This document shows, one piece after another, positions 13,101-27,200 of a stretch of 64,000 nucleotides of DNA. Position 1 is the first letter of the stretch. Each line of letters begins with the position of its first letter. The notes beneath the pieces are model-generated. The model had not been told where the DNA came from, did no database searches, and saw only the letters and a list, made by a program, of their open reading frames with translations. Location of the stretch: assembly GCA_010645155.1 (NCBI GenBank), contig CM021318.1, positions 8,418,311-8,482,310 on the forward strand, written 5' to 3'. Origin of the DNA: Tigriopus japonicus (lineage: Eukaryota > Arthropoda > Copepoda > Harpacticoida > Harpacticidae). Both the position numbers and the translations under genes were made by a program.

Positions 13101-16100
13101 GTAAACATTTTCAAAGGAACCCACAACCGATCCCTCCCAAGGCCTTTTCGACCAATAGTATTTTGAGAGCAAAAACCTCCCGTGGCTTGTCATTAGGGTG
13201 ATCTGTGCGATTTTGAATCCCTCAGCATCAACTGCATTTGGTCACGTCATGCATTCTCTTCTCTCAACCAAAAAAAGCTCTTAACATCATGAGAGAACGA
13301 AGATCACTTCCGAGCTGCTGCCTTTCGTCTTCATAGGAGGCCGAATATTTCTTGCAGTTTGCTACACTCCTATTTCTTCATCTGTTCAATCGGCATTGTG
13401 GCTTGATAGAGGATAATTAAGGTTGTTTTTGTTCTTTTAAGTTTTTTTGCCGTGTTTCGACCAAATAACAAGCAAGCCTATCCGAGACTACACCCATATC
13501 TTTGCCACTTTTTTCAAATAATTTCTAGTCAAAAAAAGCCCCAATCTGGGTTAAGTTGAACACATGAGTTTTAAAGTCATAGGTAGACCACAGTGGATGT
13601 ATAGGGCCTACTTTTGAAAGCTTCTAGTGATCCACTTGGAGTTTCTCACTAGTCAATGTCTCATAAATTAGAGCGCCACTCAATGAGCAAAAAAGGTGCT
13701 CCAAACTACGGGTTGTTGTCACTTTCTCGTCGGCATTTGCATCGCGTGACTACTTTGCATACTTCCATTTCATTTCAACAAAATGTTATTGACGTGTTGG
13801 AACCTCACAAATCATGTTTGCCATCAGACCAAAGCCCATTCCAATGTCTGGGAAGCCAATCGGACTGGCTGTCTTCTTAGTTGACACGAAATGCCATAGA
13901 TTCGAAAACATTTGAAGCCCAACAGCTGATGGAAAGGCTCTATCTCTTGATTTGGTATGGGTTTTGCGGACGTCTTGTGCACCGAATCAGGAAGACCCTT
14001 TTCAACCCTGCCTAATCCATGTTCCAAGGAGAAAAAGTATTTCTTAGAACACTCAACAGATGTTTACGTTTGAGAACTTTTTTAGGGTGCACTATTCCAT
14101 TTTGATGGATGAGAAGTCGGCATCGCAAGGAGCTTTGTTTTTATCTGGGTCTCTTTCCCTCCGAGAATACGACTGCTGAGAAAAAAAGTTGGCCAAAGTT
14201 GCTGGATAGCTGAAACTGAATGTTCTTGTCAAAGGCGGATGAGGATGTGGCAAATTGCGTTGAAATTGTGACTCCTTCTTGGGTGTCAGCTGTTGCCCAC
14301 GTGGGATCACCTAGACTGAAAAAGAAGATGGACCATGGGGCTTTTTTGCTCCTAACATGAGATTAATTATGAACAGACTCCGGTGAAGAGCTTGAAGTTA
14401 TGGGGATACTCGGACCTTCAAGTGACAAAGTATCAAGTAACTCAAAGTGTCCAAGAACACTTCTAAACCTTGTCATGACTTGCATTGCAAGTGTGCTCTT
14501 GATGGTATGCCCATTACCACCAGACCTCAACTGCGTCAAAGTCCTGCCCCAAGACTAAAATAATGGAGTCTCAATCCTTGCACTCGGAGGACATCCACGC
14601 ACTTGTGATCCCATTATGGTCAAAGGACTTTGTTTGCATGAGAGTTTGTGAACCACGACTCGAAATTGGTTCCTCACGACGATGGATCGACGAAATGCAG
14701 CTCTGCTGCATCTCGGTGATCCTCTAAGTTTGAGCCGACACCAAAAGAGAATATTTATCAAAATATGCGTGTTAGATACAATTTAAGCAATGTCTATATC
14801 ATCCCAAAGGCAAGGCGAGAAGGCCTGATGTTGTGTTCATTTTTATCGAAGGAATGGTTCTAATGTTCACGAAGAGACAATCGGATGCGATGGCTCTGGC
14901 TTGAAATACAATCGATACCCTTGGACTGGGATGCTTCGTTTTGTGCATTACATACACCCAGAAAGTCGTGACGTTACACAGGTGTGGTTGTTAATCAATG
15001 AAATGTGGATCCAATTCTCAGCCCTGATCATCATATCCAGATTGGATTTCATGAGTGTTTGCAAATCATATGGTTCACATGCAATCGCATTTAGTTTGAA
15101 CTCCCAATCACTCATTTTCGGTCGGAAGAAATGCTTCAATCCAAAAACAAATTATTTTTGTTTGCGACCTAGCCATAACGACTTTAAGATTGTAGGGGAA
15201 CAAATCAAATGTTTCCTCGGGAGATCCCAAAGGCTGGATATCGGTATCACGAGTTTGACTCATCTTCGAAAACCATCCTTGCTCACAGATTATCAGGAAT
15301 TCGCAGTCATGTGCATTAAAGGGAAAATTTGACCCAATTTCAAGCGCAGCCATGAGCTAAATGAACTTGGCAGATCTGTTTAAGTTTGGGAGATAAATAG
15401 AGCGAGCATATGCTATTTAAGAGAGGCTGACATCTGTCGAAATCACGGTAATTAATAGCTGGCTCCCCAACGCTGCGTCCATTTTGTTTTTAGTTTCCAT
15501 CCACGGAACACGGGGTGGTCTTGATTTTCACCTGAACTAATAAATGATCTAGCCTAAAGCATATGTACGCGGTTTTGGTCGCATTAAAAGTGCTCCACAT
15601 CCATGATTCTTTGCTTAAGACTTTTCCTCAACCTCTGGGCTTTTTTCCAATCATACTGGCCACTTGACATGAAGACAAATGATGGCCGAACGTTGTCGAA
15701 AACCAAGGTGTGGTTTCCTAACCTGTAGACAACAATCCAATCAAACCCTCCTTGAGATGTTTGTCGAGCGGAGAGAAATGAGTGGCAAATCTGAAATCCT
15801 GTTTCTCGCGCCTAAAACAGAAGCCCAATTCAAGGCATAAAACCTGCTTCATTCAAACCCGGCGGATGGAGCCAAATTGGTGGTAGTATACTTTATAATG
15901 GGATCAGCTCTAGAAATCTTGAGCCTTCGAGTGATGTAAGTGTGGCGGTTGCGATGGTGAAGGAGGTAGTTTGATCTCAGAGGAGTCCAGAGCCCATATC
16001 CAGTAGAAGGTAGGCTATCATCATCTCATTTGATTGACCTTGGCCATGGCCCATAGAGAAATAGCCCACCGAGCCATCATCGTAGATCAACAATGTTCTA

Positions 16101-18653
16101 AGAAGACATAGCGAGATGATGCCTTTGGGCACCTTCCAACCCAAGCCCAAGCCTCAAAACTATTGGAGCTTTCAGACACGAACTTTGGGAGGTTCAGTCC
16201 AAGCTTTGGTGACCACCAAGAAGGTACATTTGCTGGGTTTTTAAACTATTAAAAGTCTCATGGAAGAGACAAAATCTTTCAGAGTCCAGATGGCAACTGG
16301 CTTAAGCTTTGAGTTGCATGAAAGACAGTGCGCATAAATCAAAATGGCGCGGTCAAAAGAGATAGATCTCATCAACAGGAGGCTATTTGGTGGTGAAATG
16401 TAGATATGATGAATGTTGACATTTACAAGTGTCGCCACTTTTGTTTCCTTGGTTGGCCATTTTTGGCACCTTATCGTTTGTGGGTGTTTTTTCTTCTTTC
16501 AATTGTGAAGACCTCTCCATATTGATCCATGAAGAGATCTATTACGATATAGTTATGCTCTCACCCACCAAGTTTATTGATGAATTATCTCAGAGAACCT
16601 TCATTTTAAGACCTTCATCTGAAAAGAGCTCTTGACCATTAAGTGACAAAATGGCCTCATAAATTCAGTCCCATTTCGCAGATCGTAAATCATTGGATGC
16701 CTCACAGATTGCAAACTTGATATTTCTCCAAGGATTTCTGCATAATAACACCAAATTATGTCTGCAATGTTTGCTCTCCCAAGTGAAGAGAATACAAAAA
16801 CCTACCAAGTTCTTTTGGTTTGAGGTCTCACAATCACACGAGAAGCCACGGGAAGGTCAACTTCAGAACATGATTCTTGGCCGTTTCGTTCAGGTGGGTC
16901 ATTTGGACATCGCTCAAACCAGGGTGTTGAGGAGAAAAAAAGGCGTGATTTTCGCTCAAATCAGATTGTAATAAGTGTCAGTTCCGGAGATGGAGAGGGG
17001 TGATTTAAGCCTAAGCGGACAGGCGGGCGCAAGCCACATACCACTACATGACGACAATTAGTGGTTCTATTGCCAGGTCTGTCTGTTTTAGGTCGAACTT
17101 GCCCCGAAGTGCGGATATCTTGCACAACTAACCAGACCATTCTTTAATTACTTATCTGCCATGGGATCTGTGACCTATTATCAGAACAAGCACATGCCTC
17201 TTTGATAATCGTGACTGTGTCAGAAACCCCCGTGCAATCACAGTTACTGATTGATCTAGATATCCCTCGAATTGGTAGTTCCACTTTCAATTACACCCTG
17301 GGAGCAAAAGTCATTCATTGAAGGTCATCGTTGTGGGCAATGGCGTCGACCGACCGACCGACCCAAAAAGTACATAAGTGTGACTGAAACACGAAATTTG
17401 CAAGATGAATCAGGCTTCAATGTCTCTTCTCCATGTGTGCCCCAAAATGTGTCCATGATTATTTTCCCATTATTACCCGCAGGTAATCCAATTACATCCC
17501 ATTTGTTTGAAATGGTTCCTTGGACTCCCTGCATTGTGTTTGCCACAACACAACACTTATCTTTCAATTCAATGCTTCCTTGGCACTGAAACCATGCATA
17601 AGGTCCATTCATAGCGGTGGATCTCTCGATGGAACTTGCTCGCCACATCGCTATGAATGCTGAGCTTGAACGGAATGCTTTGGTTGTATGTGGCTCTAAA
17701 GAGAAGAAAAGCTATCGTCATGCAATGTGTTTCCTTTTGAAAATGTTTGTGAATTGGCACACATAGTTCAATGGCAACCCTGACTGTTTCTTACTGTTCT
17801 TGAACATCTCTTTTTTCATCGCATCTAAGGCAAGAATTTTCTTTTCAGAAAAAAATAAATGCCTTTATTTTTAGTAGTAAACTTTCCACCTACTGATAAA
17901 TTGCTTCCAAGTACATTTGCAAGTAAGAAAAAGCACATTTGGATTACAAGAAAATAAACTCCCGATTGAAGCGTGAGTGCCTGTGTGTGAACGTAAATAG
18001 CTCGTAATGGTCCTTTTATGTGTCCAAGACGATGGGAAATGCAAACTTTTTCCTCTTTAACCCTTCTTATGCAAAGACGTTCACTCAAAAACGCAGTTTT
18101 CAAGACACCTTTTCCCTTGTCCGTCAGATTTTGAGCTCCAAAGAGTCCCCAGTCAATTTTGTTTGGTATCTTCATGACGGATTTATTCGGCGTATCATCG
18201 AGTCCGCGTCCTTTTTGTCATGTAACAATGATACTTGGCCAAGTAATGGCCATGGAAAGTCGTAAGACCCTTGGAGATCGGCCACTCATCCCTATTCCTT
18301 AGCAGAAATTGGATATCTGGACATCTTGCAGATGCCGATTTTGGAGATACCTTTCAGGGCCTTTCGACCCAAACCTTGACAATAGGTCATGAATTGCCTC
18401 GCCATGAATGTATGACAAAGGGTTAGAGGGCAACATTCTGCTTCTTCTTCTTCTCCTTAATCATTTGATCTCAGCAGCTGGCTAGTTAATTAAGAGAAAT
18501 CAAACCATGTCGCCTTGAAACGTAACGAAGTTCAAGCACGGCCTGAATATTTTAAATTCGAAATGAGGGCCATAGATAAAGTGGTAGCGTACCCAGTACC
18601 CACACATCCGTTTTGACGCAGAGAAGGAAGCGTACCTACTTCGTAACTTTGTT

Positions 18654-18690
18654 TGTTGGTTGGTTGGTTGGTTGGTTGGTTGGTTGGTTG
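18654..18690 (+). repeat. (TTGG)n microsatellite
   Basis: About nine TTGG units occur in a row. The Thr-Asn-Gln-Pro repeats read on the minus strand are a by-product of this. Confidence 0.95.
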
Positions 18691-20524
18691 AGCTTGAAAT
18701 CTCAAATGGAATATGCATAGAAAGTAGTAGGAGGAAGAGGAGGATTGAAATTCATCCCGGCAAAAGGCGTCATTAAGCAAATTAAAATCAGCCCAAACCC
18801 AATGAGATGAGAAAGATAACCTCCCAAGTGTTGTCAAGGACGGAAGTGTGAAAAAGATTTACCAAAATGTATGCCCACAAATCCAGCCTGAGTGCCAAAT
18901 CAAATCCGTGCCCGTGAGTTCGAAGGGCTGGTCGTGTCCAGACGCTCAAATGGCTTCATGCTTCAAAGCTCAGTCCCGAGATGAATGTTAATGAGTGTGA
19001 ATGAATCATATCGGATCTTGATGGCTTGAAACTTCATTCCTATTTTGTATGGAATCACTTGGACGTGTCCACTTCAATGCTCAACAGTCTTGCCTCGTGA
19101 ATACGACGTGTGTTTCCTATGAATAATGAGTAATGCTCGATGAACCATGGGCCTAGTAAATCATGATTCTGCAATCCTCAATAGACGATTAAACTGCTCC
19201 CATACTTATTCCTTACTATCTTGGTTTGGCTGTGAGAACTGAGAGTGGATTAATTCATCGGCATTGATTCCACGAGAGGCCAATTTGGCTCTAGACACTT
19301 CATAATTCACTTCAATCTGAGCTCGCTCCCGTTTTAACGACCTCCTTGGGTCAGTGTGGAGCGATGATTAATTCGGAAATATCTTTCTCTCCACCTTCTT
19401 CGAGGTTATCTCGGTTGTTGAGCCGATTTCTTGTTCTTCTACACAGGGTTTGGTCCAGGCGAATAAACAAGATTTGAGTCTCCTTTTGTTAAGGTCGCGT
19501 TAAAGAAACAAGGTAGAGTCAACAATCAAGCTCTTGAAATGAGCAAAGAAAAGAAACCCAATCCCACGAAACATCGTTCGTTCGTTTGACTCAGTGGGTT
19601 GGTTGCATTTGTAGTTTTTCTTGGAGTGACAAGGCAATCATTTCCCCATAATTCAACCACTGCAATGAACGGGTCCTTTTTTGGATTGTAGCTATCTGTA
19701 AATAGGTTTTCGTGTCAACACGTGATTGCAACCGGGTTCGCACAATGTTGCTTTTGTACTCGTCAAAATTGCCAATCCTCGAAAGAGTCTTGTTGAGAGC
19801 CTTGGGTGTGAGTGAAGAAGGAGGCAACGAATAAATGAATGAATGAATGGGCTCATTATCAACTGTACAAGTTCAGGAAGTGCACATTTCCAAAGCAAAT
19901 AACAACCAACCAACCCATGAATAAACGGACTGTTGTCGTAATGGAACACTTTGTTCAGTGCCATTTACGACCCCTAACCACAACATCTCACTCACTTCTG
20001 GGGCTCGATTATCGGTTTCATTATTCTTTTTCGAGGGTCGGGATTAGATTTCGTCTCCGAGTAGTTCTAACACTTTGTCAAAACGCCATTGAGGAATCCG
20101 AGATATGCATCTGAGGCTCTCAGCACGACATTTCTCAAAGTAATAACTTGTTCAAGAATCCTCCAGCTAATGGTTCATCTTCAGTTGTGCATGAACTGAT
20201 ATGTCAAGGTCAGATTGATTGCAAGCACTTCTGGACGCGGGTATGTTTCAAATATGCCTGATTGATTTTGCGGGTACCCTAGTCTGAAATTATTGGCTGT
20301 CCACCTTGGAGCAATGCCTTTGAGGACTTTGTGGGCCCATGTACTCGTACCAATGTGGTATGTAAGTGCGTGCTTGTGTATGGATGAATCTTTACAATGG
20401 AGTCATCACTCAAATGGTTCGATCCATGGGTTTGAGATGAACCTCATGCACTGCATTCGAACCATTCATATGTAGGAGGACAAGGGATGGTTTGCACAAG
20501 ACGCGATCCTCGCATTCTCGCAAT

Positions 20525-21324
20525 CTAAATTGATTCAAGGCCTCTTTCAGCCTTGATCCTCAATATCTTTGCTTGACAATGCTTTGGCTGGGGTAATCCA
20601 AATTTCACATTTCTACGCAGAAAAAAAAGAATCTCTTGCGTGCTCGCTTTCAATTTCCAAACATGATTTGTTGTCGTTTTTCGTCGGTTAAAACAGGCTG
20701 CCAAAAGGAAACGTTCTGTGGCAAGTTTGTCTAAAGGAATCTGCACCATTTTTTGCCCTTGATGCTCTTTTTTCCGTAGCCAATGCCAAGTCAGCATTAT
20801 AAGTTCTTTGAAGAACGCCAACCATTTCAACAATTCAGAATCTCTGGGTTTTTGACGATTCCTTGGACACATACTTCTTCATCTTTTTGGAATTTGACGT
20901 CGAATGAGCGGTTTGGTTGAATGTTTTTGTTCCATCGCCTTTCAAAGTCGATCGTGTAAGATGTTTCTTTTCGCCACCAATCAATGTTGTCCTATCTTTT
21001 TGTGCGATCATTCTTATTCCATCACCATTGGTTTTTGTTCTAAATACCAGGTGTTCTCGTAATGCCATGTATTCCATCCTTTGATCCCTTGGAAGATTAA
21101 ACCAGGACTGATGGATCACCTCATCGTGGATATCAGCCATTTTTCCAAGCCTTCAAAGCCAGATGCGCGGTTCTTGAATCCTTTTGAATCTCGAGAGATT
21201 TCAAGTCCAGAAGAGATTTATAGATCTCCAAATCGTTTTTACTTTTTATCCATTGGTTTTTCGAGGCACTGAACTTTCGTGCCACTTGAGAGGTCAGGGC
21301 AGATCTTTGATTGAGATTTGACAA
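20525..21324 (-). pseudogene. Frameshifted coding-like region, unrecognised family
   Basis: Three overlapping minus-strand frames follow each other. The first (21324-21133) is coiled-coil-like (KSKNDLEIYKSLLDLKSLEI). The second (21140-20835) starts MADIHDEVIHQSWFNLP in a good context (AAAAATGG). The third (20872-20525) is Lys/Arg-rich. Junctions need frame changes near 21135 and 20865, and I found no plausible intron there. The continuous charged, helical character across the frames suggests one decayed gene, or a gene read through sequencing errors. The N-terminal side may extend to about 21545 in a further frame. Confidence 0.3.
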
Positions 21325-22610
21325 CTGATTAACGGTGTCAATTTGTAATCGCTCATCAAATAGAAATGTGTACGCTTAAGGTTTATCTTGGAACTAATTT
21401 CTTTACATATTGAAAATGATCGAGACAATCTAAACACCTTATCCTGATTTAGATGAGCATGCAGTGATTCCAATTGTTTTTCAAGAATCACCCATGATAA
21501 GTACGAGTAACAAAGACAACTAACTTGAGGTTCTCGAGTTCTCAAGTATACCGATGATCACGTTGGTTGAAGACAATCGCTTTTGCGTGTTTGGAGCCCA
21601 TTTCAGATCTTGAGCTGTAGATAATTTTATGATCCTTATTGTAATGGAATAGCCTTTAAAGTTGGGTGTTGCCTGTCATTGGGATCAGTTCTATCAAAGA
21701 GAAATATCTTCCTGTTACAAAGGTGGTTGTCGTGAGGGTCTAGCCTTGATCATAATTGTTCACAGCCCTCTCATTTTAACACAATCTAACACAGCCCCTC
21801 GGGTTTCAAATTTCAGACCAAGCCAGTCAGTTCCTCCTTCAGCATGCCCATTTTTTGAGTTGAATTATTAGCGGCTCAGTTCACCATTTAGCCCTCTCAA
21901 CGTATGTAGCTCTATTCAGTGTACGATATGCTAATTTTCAAACCTTGATCCTGGATTTTACGACTTCGAGAAAGAAACTTGTAAGATTTTTCCTCCATTC
22001 TCTGGTTCCGAAAACGGACGGATCCACCAACAAAAGTAACTGGAACTAGATGATGAACGGTCCGATTTTATTTCTTATATCTATATATACTTTTGAGTGC
22101 CAAAAGATCACCCGACCGATTGACCTTGCCAATTGTGTCCATGTCAAGGTATCGTTAGGGTTGGGTTTCTCATGGCAGCACTTGTGAATGTGAGAGGCAA
22201 GTTCTTTTGAGAGGGGGAAAAATGAGACTCCGCCAAATTTGGGAAATTTCCTTTCAAAGGCCTTTCAGAGCAAATTGTCGAATGCAGGACTTCGTGAGCC
22301 TCTGGACAGAATCCCTCAAAAGACATGCAAAATACAGTAAGTGAAAACCTGGGAATGCGTGTGTGCTTTTTTTAGCCTCAAATGCGACGAAATCGCAAAA
22401 TCACATCTCATAGGGAGGGGATGTAATTGAAGTCCATTCTTAGGAGATCGCGAATGCAAGCAGTTTCCATGTTTATCCTGGAGTGATTGACAGTGAGAGG
22501 GGAGTTTGCGACATTTGCATAGCCAAGTCAGGACAAACAAAGTGAAAGTGCCCCTTTTTCTTCTTCTTTTTCTTCCTCCTCCTCATTCTCCTAGTTCTCG
22601 TCCCCGTCAT

Positions 22611-22635
22611 TGATGATGATGATGGTGATGGTGAT
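22611..22635 (+). repeat. (GAT/GGT)n microsatellite
   Basis: A GATGATGATGATGGTGATGG run lies beside a C/T-rich stretch at 22555-22595. Confidence 0.85.
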
Positions 22636-24194
22636 CACCACCACGGTCCTTTCCTCATCTGTTTTGGTGGGAAAAATCATGAAATGTATCTTTGATTTTT
22701 GTCTCAGAATCCGATGGAAAGGAGTCATGAATAAGAGGAGAAAGAGGAGGCAGAAGAAAAGGTGGAGGAGGCGAATGAGGATTAGAAAGAACCTCCAGCG
22801 GATTTAAGGCCAGAAAAAAACACGATTGTCGTGCTGGCGAACTCCTGTTTTCACCTCTGCTACCCAGGATGTCTTTCCCAAGGCATTAATATGCACTAAA
22901 CCTGACGTTATCGCCAAAAATATCTCCTTTTTTGTTCCCTTGCATTCGTCATCTTCAACTGATATCCCAAAAAAAGAGTCGGGTTGAGCATGGTTCCCGG
23001 ATTTTTTTTTCAAACACCATTCGATCGATTTCCCATGGATGTCGTTTTTTTCCTCTCAGACATGGGGGGTTGTTTCAGGTTTTTATTTCTAAAACATCAA
23101 AGATCTTTGTACCTGATAGCTGTGGTCAGTATTGGATCCAGTATGTGGTACAGTAGTGCCCCCAAGGACCAATGATTTTTTGCCGATTGACCATTCAAGA
23201 AAAGGGCTTTTAAGGTGCAATTCAATCCCTCTAAAACTACGCTGAAGGAATGACTGGCTTTGGTCCAGAGTCAGAGTGACGCAAATAGGTCCTTAGCATG
23301 ACATGAGGATGCAATAAACGTTATGAAGTTGGCGATTGCCATTAAAATTCCGGTTCCCATCATCAAGTGCAGCTCCTAAATTGAAGAACAAAAGGTTCTA
23401 GATGGCGGGATGCTGCCCGGAATACCCTTTAAGATATCAATTAAAATACCTCCCACCCACGCCCAATGGTATTGGTCGTGAGGATGATGATGATGGTGGT
23501 AGTAGTAGTGAAGAACCAGAGCCTCCAGCAACCAACGAGTTCTTCTCCCTTTGGATGATGATTACTTCAATGAACGGGAGGGCAACTCTTTTTGCAGAAT
23601 CTCATTTATGCAAGAGCAATGATTGAACGTTGGCTTCAAATATCGGCAATCCAAAAAATGGCCTAGTCGACCACCGTTTCGGCCTCACTGGCTTCAAACA
23701 AGTTGATATTTACCATTCAAATAAGGCAAAGAGAAATAAGAGGAAAAAATGGAATTGGCATGTTACGTCAAAATTGCAAAGTTGAATCGAGAGCTTCCAA
23801 CTTGTCGATGGATGATATTTGAAGCCAAACGGGTCTTTTCAACACGTTGTTGTATTACTTCATTCTGAGAGAGCTCCATATTTCGAGGACCACTCCCCCC
23901 CAAAAAGGATGGGGAGTGATCATTGACAATTTTTGGACTCGAGGCTAATAAGTTGACACCAGTCTGACAGCTTCAATTATAAGAGTTACATAATAACTTT
24001 GGCCGAAACGCGCAAAAAGGAATGAATTGAAACAAATCCCGAGAACCTTAATGGCTCTGACATTTTGACCACTCTGAAGAGTGCCGAAATGAGGCTTGGA
24101 ATCAATTTTTGCTGTGGGTACGTGCGTGAGAGCGGGCAATTTGCTCCCATGTTAATATGTAGGACTAAAGCCATCTTCATCCATCTATCCATTC

Positions 24195-24212
24195 ATTCAC
24201 TCACTCACTCAC
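24195..24212 (+). repeat. (TCAC)n microsatellite
   Basis: A short tandem TCAC run in non-coding DNA. Confidence 0.85.
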
Positions 24213-27200
24213 AACAGAGATACAGATGAGCTTTGACATCTGATGTGCATCGGATAGTTGGTTGAGGGAGGGTGTAATTTTGAGGGGCGACAAACCATTT
24301 GTGTCCATGTGGGAGAGGTCAACTCAACAAAAGCTTGTTTTGGATTGTCATGCCGAGCGAAAAAGGAGGCCCCAATCTAACCACAGTTATAAGTTGAGGG
24401 GCGGCAGACGTCCTTTTAATGCTCCTCCTCCTCCACTTGCACCTCCTCTTCTCTTAGTTGAACCATCATAAGGAAACATGATCCACGCATTTATATTCTC
24501 ATTTTTACTGACGGTTGCAAATCTAGAACTGCCACAAAATAATCGTTATCTCAAGGAGATTGGCCAGATTTGGCTATGGGGATCTATTCTTGGATGGGAT
24601 CACGTGGCACAATGGGTCAAGTCTATCAAATGGCGGAAATGCAGCGAGCTAAAATGACAAACGCAAATAGTGCACTAGATTCAACTTGAGTGGATATGCG
24701 ATTCAGTTTCAATATCTTAAAGAAGAATGCGGAATTTGAATTCCATTTAACCAATTCCAATTGACGCAATTTGTCACATGCCAAATTTGGCTTTGATAAG
24801 AATTTAATACATTGCAACATAACGGACCTAAAGCTATAAGTCTGCCAATTGTTTTGTATTTATGATGAGAAAATAACTTATGGGCTCAACTGACTATTGG
24901 TAGTACAGAGAAGTATCTTCTTTCATCATGTGATCCTCGCAAAGGAAACTCGGTTCTTGAAAAGAAAATAATAGGTTATTAAGAATCATAAATCAGTTTA
25001 ACACAGTTTAGACAAACCAGTTGACCTGTTGTTGTTTCAACCAATAAAAGCAACCCTTATAGAATTGTCCTTGAATTTTATTCATCATGCCACAATGAGA
25101 AAATCAAGGAATGCAGTACTTCGTTTGGGTTCCTTAAATGTTTCCTAAATTCTCATAATTGCAAAAATGGTCCACATGGAAGGGCCCTTTAGGCACAACA
25201 TTGCCTTGGCGTACCCTACCGACCACTTGGGTAAGTGTCCCTTTGAGTCAAAACATGATTATTTGATGACCTTGATCAACGCAATCATCCTCTCCCCACC
25301 ATATTGAAACAGAAGCATCAGGATGCATCTGGTATGTGCAATTTTTGTGCAGCTCCCTTGGAGAGAGAGTAATTATTCCCTCATCTTCTACGAACACGTT
25401 TTACAACACCTCCACTTCTCTTTCGAATAGTGTGTGTGTCACTAAAACAGGATGATTTTGTTCTAAACATCAGTGGGTTTTCAAGATAGTGCGAGTGTGT
25501 GTAAGTATTTTTTCCCTCCCTATAGGGCAAATTTGGTTATTTGCTTTGAGCGATGAAAGTAAGGTGATGATGAGCAGATATTTGAAAGATTGTGAACCCG
25601 TGACAAGACCAAACCAAAGCGTCTCAATCACGGATCTCGGGGCATTTTCCTGGTGATGTCGTTTTATTATTAAGCACATTGTCCTGAACAATACTCTCGA
25701 AGGCAATCGGGCTTGACATTAACTATGGGGTGTCATCGTGGAATGCACTATTGTCTAAGTTGTTCGGTGAATTACCCGCGGCCATACACAATGCCTTCTA
25801 ATAATTGCCCTTGCACACACCTTCTTCGGAGCTGATAAATTACAGATCCCAAAAATCTAGCTCGGAAAGAATTGGCAATTAGCCACCAAGCCCCAGGGGA
25901 TGAAGGCCGAAAAACTCGAGATGGTTTCTGGTGCAACAGAGTGACACAGGTCTGATTCGGATGGAGCTTTGGAGTCATGTTTTCGAATGAAATCATTTTC
26001 CGCGCTCGGGTGTGCTTCCTAATGGTCACGACATGATCGAATGCGAACCGGATAGAGATCATTATGAATGAGGCTGCTTCTAAAGACCATTTCGACACGA
26101 ACAATGGACACTGATGGTACACACATATGTACGTACACATTTCCTAGAACGTGAACTGTCCATTGCAAGCCCGATGCACTTGGCCAAACCTGGATATTGG
26201 GTTATCTTTTATGAATCAATGTTTGTCTCAGCTTGATTTAAAGTGCTGCTGATGGACTAGTCTGGTCAAAGTGTTGCCAAATGTGGCTTGTCAGTTTAGG
26301 TATGTCGTCAGTTGTTTGACAGATGGTGCTCCAAAATGTCCATTTCCAGTTGAATAATCCCCGTTATCATTAAGTACGAGAATGCACGCAAATTCTAAAG
26401 CAGCCTCAGTCAAGGAACTTTCTAGCATGAATATTGAAGAAACATGAGCGAGGACTTCAAATAGTTCCTGTTTAAATTCATGATTTGGGCATCATGGCAA
26501 AGAAGTAGTTGTACCAATCCCATACTTTGTCATCCATTATGTTTAAAAAAGCCAAATCATGAGGTAAGAGGTAAGAAGAAGCAGTTTTTTTTCTCGTCGT
26601 CCTGAAGGTCCTTCTTCATTTATATGTTGGCTTGTCATCCTAAATCTTATCATCGTTTCGGTGTGGATGACCATATGCGACATTATTTATGTTCAATGGG
26701 TTGATATTTATTAACCGTGGCGACCCATTTTGGGATGTCCTTCGAAGTTGAGCTAAATTGCTAGAGGATCGTTGGCCATCGTTTATAGGTGTATACATTT
26801 GAGTCTGACAGACACGAAAAAGGCACTGTTTTCAAGCCCTTTAGAACTTGTGGCATCACTGACAGAATCAGTCTATGACATCTATTCGCGCAAGCTCATC
26901 AAGAAAGGTCAAGAGGACCTTTCGTATGAAACGGGAGTTAGGGTACATCCCCGAAATTGTAAAATGTAAATCATTTGGGTGGGAAACGCTGAAACATACC
27001 CAAGATTTGTGGGCGCTTGAATTCCCCGCTTCGGTCAAGTTTTTGCTCGGCTACCCTCAAGTTCAAAATGTTCGTGTGTGAGTGCAAGTAGTGTATTGAG
27101 TCAATACCCGGTTAGTCGTGGCTTTACTTTGACCTTGATCGAGGGTCATGGAGCCTTACAAAGGATTCTTCAAGTGACCACAATGAGTTGCTGTCAAAAC

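Larger units (their letters stand above)
1..20524. other. No supported gene
   Basis: Open frames here are short, occur on both strands and show no domain or splice-consistent chain. The stretch holds microsatellites and the short direct repeat at 10.07-10.14 kb. It could contain the missing 5' exon or regulatory region of the SHB-family gene, but I cannot point to it. Confidence 0.6.

Noticed and set aside
18532..18837. Minus-strand ORFs with Thr-Asn-Gln-Pro repeats
   Set aside because: Produced by the (TTGG)n microsatellite.
25772..26140. 122-codon minus-strand ORF
   Set aside because: No recognisable motif and no supporting splice or poly(A) context.
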